Shown one piece after another: positions 9,951 to 18,009 of a stretch of 64,000 bases of DNA. Under the pieces are notes generated by a model. That model did no database searches, was not told the DNA's origin, and saw only the letters and a list, made by a program, of their open reading frames with translations. Numbering within the stretch: position 1 is the first letter of the stretch; the number at the start of each line of letters is the position of its first letter. The DNA lies in the NCBI GenBank assembly GCA_000403475.2, contig KE159796.1, positions 591,736 to 655,735 on the forward strand, read 5' to 3'. The position numbers and the translations under genes are program-made. This stretch comes from Lachnospiraceae bacterium MD308 (GTDB taxonomy: Bacteria > Bacillota > Clostridia > Lachnospirales > Lachnospiraceae).

Positions 9951-10439
9951 ATGGATTTACTTATATTTGAAAAATTTAGAAATGAATGTAACCAGAATTT
10001 GCCAAAGGTTATAGATGAAATACTAAGTACAGGAAAAAATGAAAAGCGTTGTGCGGTTGGACTGATTACCACGGATGATTTTTACGGGTTTTATATAACA
10101 TGGGATTTCGGCGATGATATTGATACCGGACAATATTTTGAATGGGAACCTGATGATATTAGCACAGATACAGATTTCCTTTATCAGCCGCTTGCAGACA
10201 TTATTGATAGTTGCGAAGATATTGATTTTTGCAGCCCATCAAAAGAAAAATGGGACTTTGCTGTGAGCCTGCTTACAGTATTGCAAGAGGTTATCAATCA
10301 ACTTCCTAATGAAATATTCCTAAAAAATAACTTTAAGAGAGAAGATGTTCTTTTCTTTGCTACAATGGGCGACGGTGATTACATATACGAAATGCTTGAA
10401 ACTTCTACCAGGATGTTTAATGTTGGAGCTCAACATTAG
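9951..10439 (+). CDS. DUF4303-like small acidic protein
   Basis: 162 aa, preceded by GGAGG seven bases before ATG. It has no signal peptide or membrane segment and is acidic, with an aromatic-rich middle (FYGFYITWDFGDD, YFEWEPDD) and an end ATMGDGDYIYEML that resembles DUF4303 proteins. Relatives are often found as isolated accessory genes, some beside polymorphic toxins, so an immunity-like role is possible but unsupported here. Base composition is clearly more AT-rich than the flanking purine genes, which suggests later insertion. Confidence 0.6.
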   Translation: MDLLIFEKFRNECNQNLPKVIDEILSTGKNEKRCAVGLITTDDFYGFYITWDFGDDIDTGQYFEWEPDDISTDTDFLYQPLADIIDSCEDIDFCSPSKEKWDFAVSLLTVLQEVINQLPNEIFLKNNFKREDVLFFATMGDGDYIYEMLETSTRMFNVGAQH

Positions 10440-10591
10440 AAATTTAGTTGCCTCTGTTTCAGCTTCAATATGCATCAATCAGGCTGCAAAGCCGTTCGCG
10501 AAACCATAGTCTTAACTGCTTCAGCTACATATCCATGTCCTTCATATTCATGGCATACCATTCCCCTCTTATCATGAAAAAGCCTGCCCAT
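10440..10591 (-). pseudogene. Remnant of a GNAT-family N-acetyltransferase
   Basis: Read on the minus strand from ATG at 10591, the frame gives YEGHGYVAEAVKTMV, the typical acetyl-CoA-binding motif A of GNAT enzymes. A stop follows after ALQPD. In a shifted frame just beyond, MHIEAETEATKF matches the usual continuation of that fold. The N-terminal region and the C-terminus are missing. The fragment is therefore dead. It lies directly downstream of the DUF4303-like gene, inside the AT-rich insert that splits the purine cluster. Confidence 0.55.
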
Positions 10592-10679
10592 AAATTCTGA
10601 TTTGTTATTGCATTCAGCTTAGTACATTTCAGATTTTCTGTATATATGTTTCCGATAAAATATCCACAAGGAGCTTTTC

Positions 10680-10714
10680 TTGACTTGTTCGTGTCTGACT
10701 GGATATGTTATACT
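10680..10714 (+). promoter_or_regulatory. Probable promoter of the three-subunit Mo hydroxylase operon
   Basis: TTGACT at 10680-10685 with TATGTT 18 bases downstream (10704-10709), or alternatively TTGTTC at 10685-10690 with TATACT at 10709-10714 (also 18). Either pair would start transcription about 40 bases before the FAD-subunit gene. Its presence fits the break in the operon caused by the AT-rich insert upstream. Confidence 0.45.
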
Positions 10715-10764
10715 GAAAAACAAAGAGGGATACAGTTAATCAATAATATATCAATTGAAGGTGG

Positions 10765-11619
10765 ATGAAAGGGATGCTGAAGATAAAAGAATATGTGAAG
10801 GCAGAAAGTCTTGCGCAGGCGTATGAGCTGAACCAGAAGCAGGCCAACCGGATTATCGGTGGGATGCTCTGGATGAAGATGGGGAATGTAAAAATCCATA
10901 CGGCGATTGACCTGTCGGGACTTGGACTTGATACGGTCGAGGAGAGAGAAGACGAGTTTGTCATTGGATGTATGGTGACTCTGAGGCAGTTAGAGGTTGA
11001 TGACCGGCTGGCAACGCTCGGCAGCGGGATTCTTAGGGAGAGTGTGAAGAATATTGTAGGCGTGCAGTTTCGGAACCTGGCTACTGTGGGCGGAAGCTTA
11101 GCTGGGAGGTTTGGATTTTCCGATGTACTGACGGCACTTTTAGCTCTGGATACGGAGGTGGAGTTGTATAGGGGCGGCCGGATACCTCTCGCAAAGTTTG
11201 CGGCGGAGGGTGCGGGCAGTGACATCCTTGTGCGGGTGTTTGTAAAAAAGGATGACAGGCGGTGTGTTTATTTGAGCCATCGAAATACGAAGACGGATTT
11301 TCCGGTGCTTACGATTGCGGTTTCTTCGGGAAAAAACGGTATAAAAGTGGCAGCAGGTGCCAGACCCCAAAGGGCAATTCTGGTGACGGAAGATGAATCT
11401 TTAAAAGAAATATGTGCGCCGGACATTTATAATGGAAGGGCAGGCAAGGAGGCAATTGAAATATATGCCGCGCAGCTTGCTTCTAAGATTCCTACCGGGA
11501 GTAATATGCGGGCGAGCGCCGCTTACCGCAGCCATCTGGCCGGGGTACTCATACGCCGGGGGCTTACGGCGCTCAATGAGAGCGGAAAAGAGGAGAGGGG
11601 GATGAAAGATGCAGATTAG
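10765..11619 (+). CDS. FAD-binding subunit of a xanthine dehydrogenase-family molybdenum hydroxylase
   Basis: 284 aa, a CoxM/XdhB-type flavin subunit. Visible features are the early GGMLWMKMG loop, VGVQFRNLATVGGSLAGRFGFSDVLTALLALD-type FAD contact (positions about 93-125) and the C-terminal RASAAYRSHLAGVLIRRGL. It passes electrons from the 2Fe-2S subunit to an acceptor. A second ATG three codons in is equally possible as start. It overlaps the next gene by 11 bases. Together with the two following genes it forms a classical three-subunit enzyme, unlike the fused enzyme upstream. Confidence 0.9.
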   Translation: MKGMLKIKEYVKAESLAQAYELNQKQANRIIGGMLWMKMGNVKIHTAIDLSGLGLDTVEEREDEFVIGCMVTLRQLEVDDRLATLGSGILRESVKNIVGVQFRNLATVGGSLAGRFGFSDVLTALLALDTEVELYRGGRIPLAKFAAEGAGSDILVRVFVKKDDRRCVYLSHRNTKTDFPVLTIAVSSGKNGIKVAAGARPQRAILVTEDESLKEICAPDIYNGRAGKEAIEIYAAQLASKIPTGSNMRASAAYRSHLAGVLIRRGLTALNESGKEERGMKDAD

Positions 11620-12076
11620 TATTACACTCAATGGCAGGAAGATTACCGAAGATGTCACCCCAAAGCTTCTTTTGATTGACTGGCTGCGTGCCCACGGCTG
11701 CTACAGCGTGAAGCGGGGTTGTGAGACATCAAACTGCGGGCTTTGTACTGTATTTATGGAGGATAAGCCGGTGCTTTCTTGTTCTGTGCTGGCGGTGCGG
11801 GCAGATGGGAAAAGAATTGAGACGCTGGAAGGACTTAAGGAAGAGGCGGAAGAGTTCGGCGCATTTATCGCGGGTCAGGGAGCGGAGCAGTGCGGTTTTT
11901 GCAATCCGGGAATGATCATGAATGCGATTGCCTTGTTTCGGGAAAATCCAGAGCCGACAGAAGAGGAGATTAAGGAATATCTGGCAGGGAATCTCTGCCG
12001 CTGCTCTGGCTATGAGGGGCAGCTTCGGGGAATCCAGGAATTTCTTTCATATAAGAAAGGGGGCGGCGCGCAGTGA
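11609..12076 (+). CDS. 2Fe-2S subunit of the molybdenum hydroxylase
   Basis: 155 aa, the standard length of CoxS/XdhC-type subunits. The plant ferredoxin-type cluster is seen in GCETSNCGLCTV plus Cys near residue 57, and the second cluster in QCGFCNPGM and NLCRCSGYEGQ. It relays electrons from the molybdenum centre to the FAD subunit. It overlaps both neighbours (11 and 4 bases), so the three genes are translationally coupled. Confidence 0.93.
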   Translation: MQISITLNGRKITEDVTPKLLLIDWLRAHGCYSVKRGCETSNCGLCTVFMEDKPVLSCSVLAVRADGKRIETLEGLKEEAEEFGAFIAGQGAEQCGFCNPGMIMNAIALFRENPEPTEEEIKEYLAGNLCRCSGYEGQLRGIQEFLSYKKGGGAQ

Positions 12077-14346
12077 AGACAGTAGGAAAACCGGTGGTAA
12101 AAAAGGATGCCATGGCGTTGGTTACAGGGCAGCCGGTGTATACAGATGATATAGCGCCGAGGGACTGCCTGATCGTGAAGGTGTTAAGAAGCCCCCATGC
12201 CAATGCATTTGTGAAACGGGTGATAAAAGAGAGGGCTTTGAAGGTTCCTGGTATTGAGGCTGTGTATACCTGGGAAGATGTGCCGGCCAAAAGATTTACC
12301 ATGGCGGGGCAGACTTATCCGGAGCCAAGCCCGTATGACCGCCTGATCTTAGACAGACACGTGCGATTCGTGGGAGATGCGGTGGCAATCGTCGCCGGAG
12401 CGGATGAGATGTGTGTCGATCAGGCGCTTGAGGTGCTTAAGGTTGAATATGAGGTGCTTCCGGCAGTCTTGGATTTCCGAAAGGCGAAGGATCATGAGGT
12501 GTTGGTACACCCGGAGGAGGACTGGCGGGCACTCTGTCAGGTGGGTGCGGATAACCGGCGGAATTTGTGTGCCAGCGGCGGTATGCATAAGGGCGATGTG
12601 GACAAGGTGTTAGCGGATTGTGATGTGGTAGTCACTAATTCCTATCATGTGCAGGCGGCACAGCAGACAATGATGGAGACATTTCGCACATTTTGCTTTC
12701 TGGATACTTACGGACGGCTGAATGTCGTAAGCTCCACCCAGATTGTTTTTCATGTCAGAAGGATTCTGTCCAATGCCCTCGGTATTCCAAAGTCGAAGAT
12801 TCGCGCAGTGAAACCGAGGATTGGCGGGGGATTCGGCGCCAAACAGACGGCGGTGTCGGAGGTGTATCCGGCATTCGTGACGTGGATGACAAAGAAGCCG
12901 GCGAAGATGGTATTTTCAAGGGAAGAGACTCAAACTGCCTCTTCTCCGCGGCATGAGATGGAAGTGTCCGTTAGGATTGGGGCGGATAAGACGGGAAAGA
13001 TACGGGCGATTGATGTCCATACTCTTTCCAATACAGGAGCTTACGGAGAACACGGGCCTACGACTGTAGGACTCTCCGGTACAAAATCAATCTCTCTTTA
13101 TGGGGGGCTTGAGGCGCATCGGTTTACTTATGACGTGGTGTATACGAACAAAATGTCTGCCGGAGCCTATCGGGGTTATGGAGCAACCCAGGGAATCTAT
13201 GCAGTGGAATGTGCGGTCAATGAGCTGGCCGGTAAACTTTCCTTAGACCCGGTTGAGCTAAGGCTTCATAATATGGTGCGGGAAGGGCAGGTTATGCCGG
13301 CTTACTATGGAGAGACGAATACAAGCTGTGCTCTTGACCGGTGTCTTCTTCGGGTGAAGGATATGATTGGATGGGAGGAAAAATATCCTTGCAAAGAGAT
13401 TGGGAACGGAAAAGTAAGGAGTGTAGGAGTGGCTATGGGCATGCAGAGCTCCGGTATCCCGGGGGTTGATGTAGGCTCGGCCACAGTAAGGCTTAATGAA
13501 GACGGTATCTACACGCTCTTAATCGGAGCAGCAGATATGGGAACCGGATGTGATACGATTCTGGCCCAGATGGCGGCAGAGTGCCTTGAATGTTCCGTGG
13601 ATTCGGTTATTGTCTCCGGTGCGGATACGGATACTTCGCCTTATGATTCCGGTTCTTATGCTTCAAGTACTACCTATGTGACGGGAAAAGCGGTGGAGAA
13701 GGCATGTGAAAAATTAATACAGCAGATTAAAAAGCGGGCGTGCCAGATGCTCTCCTGCGGCAGCGAGGAGCTTTCCTTTGACGGGTATCAGGCGAGGAAT
13801 CTTAATACTAAGGAGACAGTGACTTTAGAAGAGATTGGAACTGCTGCTATGTGCGGAAATAACGTGGCACTGCAGGTGACAGAAACGCACTCTTCACCAG
13901 TGTCCCCTCCTCCGTTCATGGCGGGAGCTGTGGAGATTGAGTTAGACAGGGAGACTGGACAGGTGGATATTGTCGACTATGCGGCGGTGATTGATTGCGG
14001 GACGGTTGTGAACCCGAACCTGGCCCGCGTGCAGGCAGAAGGCGGCATCGCTCAGGGTATCGGTATGGCGCTTTATGAGCAGGTTCAGTATACAGAGGAC
14101 GGAAAGCTTCTCAATAATTCTCTGATGCAGTATAAGATTCCTTCGCGTCTTGATGTAGGAAAGCTTCGGATTGAGTTTGAGAGCAGCTTTGAACCGTCAG
14201 GTCCTTTTGGTGCAAAATCTATCGGGGAGATTGTGATCAATACTCCGGCGCCGGCGCTTACCCACGCCATCTATAATGCGACGGGAATCTGGTTTAAGGA
14301 GCTTCCGGTGACAAGTGAAAAGATTGCGATGGCTTTGGTGAAATGA
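12073..14346 (+). CDS. Molybdopterin-binding catalytic subunit of the molybdenum hydroxylase
   Basis: 757 aa starting with GTG inside the four-base overlap with the previous gene. It has the aldehyde oxidase/xanthine dehydrogenase large-subunit layout: GGGFGAKQ, GAYRGYGATQG, the Gln-rich cofactor loop GAADMGTGCDT and the catalytic Glu in GAKSIGEIV near the C-terminus. The precise substrate (hypoxanthine, xanthine, another purine or a nicotinate-like ring) cannot be read from these motifs. Neighbouring yqeB/yqeC genes and the MocA-like gene that overlaps its end point to a selenium- and cytosine-dinucleotide-type cofactor and, by context, a purine substrate. Confidence 0.9.
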   Translation: MKTVGKPVVKKDAMALVTGQPVYTDDIAPRDCLIVKVLRSPHANAFVKRVIKERALKVPGIEAVYTWEDVPAKRFTMAGQTYPEPSPYDRLILDRHVRFVGDAVAIVAGADEMCVDQALEVLKVEYEVLPAVLDFRKAKDHEVLVHPEEDWRALCQVGADNRRNLCASGGMHKGDVDKVLADCDVVVTNSYHVQAAQQTMMETFRTFCFLDTYGRLNVVSSTQIVFHVRRILSNALGIPKSKIRAVKPRIGGGFGAKQTAVSEVYPAFVTWMTKKPAKMVFSREETQTASSPRHEMEVSVRIGADKTGKIRAIDVHTLSNTGAYGEHGPTTVGLSGTKSISLYGGLEAHRFTYDVVYTNKMSAGAYRGYGATQGIYAVECAVNELAGKLSLDPVELRLHNMVREGQVMPAYYGETNTSCALDRCLLRVKDMIGWEEKYPCKEIGNGKVRSVGVAMGMQSSGIPGVDVGSATVRLNEDGIYTLLIGAADMGTGCDTILAQMAAECLECSVDSVIVSGADTDTSPYDSGSYASSTTYVTGKAVEKACEKLIQQIKKRACQMLSCGSEELSFDGYQARNLNTKETVTLEEIGTAAMCGNNVALQVTETHSSPVSPPPFMAGAVEIELDRETGQVDIVDYAAVIDCGTVVNPNLARVQAEGGIAQGIGMALYEQVQYTEDGKLLNNSLMQYKIPSRLDVGKLRIEFESSFEPSGPFGAKSIGEIVINTPAPALTHAIYNATGIWFKELPVTSEKIAMALVK

Positions 14347-14933
14347 AAGTAGGAATTATATATCTGGCGGCTGGGAACAGCCGCCGCTTTGGTACAAATA
14401 AGCTGTTATATGAGCTTGATAAAAGACCGATGTACCAGCACCTTCTTCTGAGACTTGCAAAGCTGTGCCGGAAGTATCCGCGTTTTGAGATAACTGTGGT
14501 GACTCAGTATGAGGAGATTTTCTCATATGTCTCCGGGATGGAGAGAGAGGGGCTTATGGTAAATGCCGTATATTCTCCGGACAGCAGAAAAGGTGTTTCT
14601 TATTCGGTTAAGGCAGGAATACGGGCAGTGGAGAGCTGGAGTGACGCCTGTGCTTTTTTTGTGGCGGACCAGCCATATCTGACCGGGAAAAGCGCGGAAA
14701 GATTTCTTCTGGAGATGGAGAGAAGGAAAGCGGCGCTTGGAAGTGTGTGCTGCAAAGGAACGGCAGGTAATCCTACATGGTTTGCAAAGGAATACTATCC
14801 AAAGCTTCTGGCGCTATCGGGAGACTTAGGAGGCAGAAAGATTTTAAAAAAATATCCGGAAGATGTGTGCTTTTTTGAGATAGAAAACGGGAAGGAGCTT
14901 GCGGATATGGATGAACCCGAAAATTATAGATAG
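14343..14933 (+). CDS. MobA/MocA-like molybdenum cofactor nucleotidyltransferase
   Basis: 196 aa. The N-terminus IIYLAAGNSRRFGTNKLL is the nucleotide-binding signature of MobA/MocA proteins, followed by VADQPYLTG, the metal-binding DQP motif. It probably attaches CMP to molybdopterin to make the dinucleotide cofactor required by xanthine dehydrogenase-type enzymes. It overlaps the catalytic subunit gene by four bases, a strong sign that it serves that enzyme. Similar to YgfJ/MocA. Confidence 0.87.
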   Translation: MKVGIIYLAAGNSRRFGTNKLLYELDKRPMYQHLLLRLAKLCRKYPRFEITVVTQYEEIFSYVSGMEREGLMVNAVYSPDSRKGVSYSVKAGIRAVESWSDACAFFVADQPYLTGKSAERFLLEMERRKAALGSVCCKGTAGNPTWFAKEYYPKLLALSGDLGGRKILKKYPEDVCFFEIENGKELADMDEPENYR

Positions 14934-14993
14934 GATTTTTGCACATTTTTTGTTACAATGAATAGAGGAATGTAATTACGGGAGGTACGGAGG

Positions 14994-15593
14994 ATGGAGC
15001 TTTTAAAAGAGCGGATACGAAGGGACGGTAAGATTAAAGAGGGCAATGTGCTGAAGGTGGATAGTTTCCTTAATCACCAGATGGATGTAAGCTTGTTTCA
15101 TGAGATTGGAAAAGAGTTCAAGCGTCGGTTTGCAGGGGAAAGTATCAATAAGATACTGACGATCGAGGCGTCCGGCATCGGGATTGCGTGCGTGGTGGCG
15201 GAAGTGTTTGGGGTGCCGGTTGTATTTGCCAAGAAGACCCAGACGAAGAATATTGCCGGCGATGTATATACGACAAAGGTAGAGTCCTTTACCCATGGCA
15301 GAGTCTACGATATTATCGTGGCTAAGGAATTCTTAGGAGAGGGAGACAGAGTGCTGGTTATCGATGATTTTCTGGCCAACGGAAAAGCGCTGGAGGGACT
15401 TTCCGAGCTGGTGAAGCTGTCAGGGGCAGAACTTGTGGGTGCAGGAGTTGTCATTGAAAAAGGGTTTCAGGTGGGCGGAGAGCTGATTCGCAGTAAAGGC
15501 ATTCATCTGGAATCGTTGGCGATTGTGGAAAGCATGGATGAAAAGACGGGAGAGATTGAATTCCGGGAGATGAAGACAGAAATTAGAGTGTGA
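14994..15593 (+). CDS. xpt: Xanthine phosphoribosyltransferase
   Basis: 199 aa, close to the usual length of Xpt. The PRPP-binding loop is [14 protein letters not shown], and the N-terminus [25 protein letters not shown]-type start (first 25 residues) is characteristic. It converts xanthine and PRPP to XMP, so the cell can salvage part of the xanthine that the cluster handles. A -10-like TACAAT lies at 14954-14959, about 35 bases before the start. I saw no purine riboswitch in the 60-base gap. Confidence 0.93.
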   Translation: MELLKERIRRDGKIKEGNVLKVDSFLNHQMDVSLFHEIGKEFKRRFAGESINKILTIEASGIGIACVVAEVFGVPVVFAKKTQTKNIAGDVYTTKVESFTHGRVYDIIVAKEFLGEGDRVLVIDDFLANGKALEGLSELVKLSGAELVGAGVVIEKGFQVGGELIRSKGIHLESLAIVESMDEKTGEIEFREMKTEIRV

Positions 15594-15608
15594 TAAGTAT
15601 AAAAGAAC

Positions 15609-15645
15609 CTTTACTTTTTGTACTTTCGGGGTATAATAAGTAAAG
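15609..15645 (+). promoter_or_regulatory. Promoter of the Fic gene enclosed by a palindrome
   Basis: TTTACT (15610-15615), a 16-base spacer and TATAAT (15632-15637) form a good sigma-A promoter. It is enclosed by perfect inverted 8-base arms CTTTACTT (15609-15616) and AAGTAAAG (15638-15645). A repressor bound there would block RNA polymerase. The Fic protein itself has an N-terminal helix-turn-helix, so autoregulation is plausible. Confidence 0.6.
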
Positions 15646-15661
15646 AAAGAAGGTGTACACT

Positions 15662-16573
15662 ATGATTTCATATTCCGGTCTGTTGCAAAAACTGAATGAA
15701 AAAGGTCTGACGAAAACAAAACTGGCTAAGGAACTTAGTATTTCCTCCCGCACCGTGGCAAAAATCGGAAGGGGTGAGAAAATCGCTAATCATGTTCTTG
15801 AAAAAATGGCTGTTTTTTTCGGTTGCTCTACAGATGAATTATGTCAAACTATTTCGGATAACAGTTTGCTTCAAACGCTCAGAGATGAGAAAAGCATCCG
15901 TATGCCCGGAGGTCTGTACCATGAACTTCAAGTACGGATGACCTATAACTCCAATCACATAGAGGGCAGTAAACTCAGTGAGGAGCAGACCAGACTGATT
16001 TTTGAAACAAACACAATAGATATTGGAGAAGGTATTCCTGTTGATGATATTATCGAAACTGTCAATCACTTTCGGGCCATTGACTTTTGTATCGATATGG
16101 CTGAAGAACAGCTTACTGAGGAGATCATCAAAGAACTGCACCGCATTTTGAAACAAAGCACAAAGGATTCTTCGCTTGCATGGTTTGCCGTTGGGGATTA
16201 CAAGAAAAGAGCCAATATGGTCGGCGGCCGTGAAACTGCAAAGCCGAAAGAGGTTGCCCCGCGCATGAAGGCTCTGCTTTCCGAATATGAATCGAAAACT
16301 GCTGTCACGATTAACGACATCATTCGCTTCCATTACGCGTTTGAATGCATTCATCCATTCCAGGATGGCAACGGCAGAGTCGGCAGGCTGATAGCATTAA
16401 AAGAGTGCCTGCGTTTCGGGCTTATTCCATTTATCATTGAGGATGCCAAAAAAATGTATTACTACCGGGGGCTCTCTGAATGGGAAGGGGAGAAAGGATA
16501 TTTGACAGACACCTGTCTGGATGGACAAGATACCTTCAGAAGACTGATGTCTATGTTCGATATCCAGTCATAA
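15662..16573 (+). CDS. Fic family AMPylator-like protein with N-terminal helix-turn-helix
   Basis: 303 aa from ATG 15662, chosen because AAGGTG lies six bases before it; a GTG three codons earlier is the alternative. Residues 1-60 form an XRE/Cro-type helix-turn-helix (LTKTKLAKELSISSRTVAKI). The Fic core HPFQDGNGRVGR is complete at about residues 231-242. Upstream, SNHIEG at about 97-102 fits the [S/T]xxxE[G/N] inhibitory motif of self-inhibited Fic proteins. Fic enzymes transfer AMP or similar groups from nucleotides to target proteins; the target here is unknown. A single MITE end lies right after the stop codon. Confidence 0.9.
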   Translation: MISYSGLLQKLNEKGLTKTKLAKELSISSRTVAKIGRGEKIANHVLEKMAVFFGCSTDELCQTISDNSLLQTLRDEKSIRMPGGLYHELQVRMTYNSNHIEGSKLSEEQTRLIFETNTIDIGEGIPVDDIIETVNHFRAIDFCIDMAEEQLTEEIIKELHRILKQSTKDSSLAWFAVGDYKKRANMVGGRETAKPKEVAPRMKALLSEYESKTAVTINDIIRFHYAFECIHPFQDGNGRVGRLIALKECLRFGLIPFIIEDAKKMYYYRGLSEWEGEKGYLTDTCLDGQDTFRRLMSMFDIQS

Positions 16574-16579
16574 AAGTAC

Positions 16580-16613
16580 TTCAGGGCGTGTATTCCTTTG
16601 TTCGCTGAGGGTA
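16580..16613 (+). repeat. Solo end of the MITE family seen at 29.5 kb
   Basis: 34 bases match the right end of the 274-bp MITE (29738-29771) at 33 positions; the one difference is G for A at 16604. The match ends in GAGGGTA as at the intact copy. No partner end lies nearby, so this is a leftover from a deleted or rearranged copy. Confidence 0.75.
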
Positions 16614-16650
16614 TGCTTTGCAGAAGCCGATTCAATTATAAGGGCAGGAC

Positions 16651-16697
16651 AAAAAAACAGCTAAACCTTTGATTTCACAAAGATTTAGCTGTTTTTT
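16651..16697 (-). terminator. Intrinsic terminator of tRNA-Leu
   Basis: A hairpin with AAACAGCTAAA on one side and TTTAGCTGTTT on the other, extended by CAAAG/CTTTG, with runs of T on both strands. It lies just 3' of the tRNA on the minus strand and could also stop transcription from the Fic side. Confidence 0.85.
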
Positions 16698-16699
16698 CC

Positions 16700-16782
16700 T
16701 GCGGATGGTGGGACTTGAACCCACACGAGGTTGCCCCCGCAAGATTTTGAGTCTTGTGCGTCTGCCATTCCGCCACATCCGC
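16700..16782 (-). tRNA. tRNA-Leu (anticodon CAA)
   Basis: On the minus strand the acceptor GCGGATG pairs with CATCCGC. The anticodon stem CAAGA/TCTTG encloses the loop CTCAAAA with anticodon CAA. The long variable arm and the T-loop GGTTCAAGTCC are typical of class II tRNA-Leu. 83 bases without an encoded CCA. Confidence 0.97.
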
Positions 16783-16829
16783 TCAGCTTTCCTCAAGCCG
16801 ATATTCATTGTAACATAATGTTTCATAAA

Positions 16830-17840
16830 TTACAACACTTTTTTAAACCATTTTCCGGCAGCGGATAAATCAGATGATTTAAAGCCTTTCGTTTTTTGAC
16901 AAGAGCTTTTTAAAAGGGCGCTGCTTTCGTTTTTGTTAGATAAATTCCAGCAGACAAAGCTGATTTTTCTTTTCTTTAGAAATTTTATCCATTTATTTGC
17001 CTCTTTTTTGTTGATTTTTCCATTGCCGGAGCTTTCAGAGATACCAAATTCACTGACGAATACAGGAAGTCCTTTTTTGATGGCTTTTTCAACTTTTGAA
17101 CGGTAGTTGTCTTTATGGGTTGCCGCATAGAAATGGAACGTGTACATCAAATTTGAGTATCCTTTTATGGGGCTGTCGGCAGCGGTATCTACATCTTGTG
17201 ACCATGTGGGCGTACCTACGAGGATAATATTCTTTTTATCGTAAGTGCGGATGGTTTTAATGACGGATTTTGCGTAAGATTTGATATCTTTCCAGCTTGT
17301 GCCTCCGTTTGGCTCGTTACATATCTCATACAGGACATTTTTATTTTTTCGGTATTTTTTTGCCATTTCTTTAAAAAAGGATATGGCTTGCTTTTTATTT
17401 TTATTTGGGTTGCTGTCACTTAAGATATGCCAGTCGATGATCACATACATACCGAGTTCTGTAGCATATGTTACACCTTTGTCGATTAAGCTTTTCAAGT
17501 CTTTTTTACTGCCGCCGGAGCAGTAACCATTGTATTCCTCTGTATACATGGCGAGGCGGATGCAGTTGACTCTCCAGTTATCTCTGAGTGTTTTGAAGGA
17601 ATCCGGATTGACATATTCGGGAAACCAATTGATGCCGTGGGTGCTGACGCCTTTAAGAACGACAGGTTTTCCCTTGCTGTTTAGGAGAGAAGTTTTTTTG
17701 ACTTTCAATCGTCCGTTTTTCGCCAACGGCGTTTTAAGTTTCGTGCTTTTCGCCGGTGCGGCTGTGATTTCTGCCGGTATGGAAAAAGCGAGAACTAAAA
17801 TCAGAAGAAGACAGAGATATTTTCTTGTATGTTTTTTCAT
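16830..17840 (-). CDS. Secreted glycoside hydrolase family 5 endoglucanase-like enzyme
   Basis: 336 aa with a strong AAGGAGG site. An N-terminal signal peptide (MKKHTRKYLCLLLILVLAFS, cleavage near AEITAAPA) is followed by one GH5 domain. The acid/base Glu176 is in YEICNEPNGG and the nucleophile Glu264 in VFVSEFGIS. HGINWFPEY and FHFYAATHKDNY are further substrate-cleft segments. There is no carbohydrate-binding module or LPXTG anchor. It probably cleaves beta-1,4-glucan outside the cell; linkage specificity cannot be read. It is transcribed away from polA. Confidence 0.92.
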   Translation of the reverse strand: MKKHTRKYLCLLLILVLAFSIPAEITAAPAKSTKLKTPLAKNGRLKVKKTSLLNSKGKPVVLKGVSTHGINWFPEYVNPDSFKTLRDNWRVNCIRLAMYTEEYNGYCSGGSKKDLKSLIDKGVTYATELGMYVIIDWHILSDSNPNKNKKQAISFFKEMAKKYRKNKNVLYEICNEPNGGTSWKDIKSYAKSVIKTIRTYDKKNIILVGTPTWSQDVDTAADSPIKGYSNLMYTFHFYAATHKDNYRSKVEKAIKKGLPVFVSEFGISESSGNGKINKKEANKWIKFLKKRKISFVCWNLSNKNESSALLKSSCQKTKGFKSSDLSAAGKWFKKVL

Positions 17841-18009
17841 TCGTGAACCTCCTTAATTAATTGCGTTATAATTATTTCTAATAATACACTGAATGACGAT
17901 TATAAGTCTATAGATTATGGGCGACATATGGAAAAAATGTGCGGAATACCTTTTAAAATATGTTGTTTTAGTGTATAGTAATAAGTGATTTTATTTTTGG
18001 AGTGAATAT

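Noticed and set aside
14934-14993. Purine riboswitch upstream of xpt
   Set aside because: The 60-base gap is too short for the aptamer and shows none of its conserved loops.
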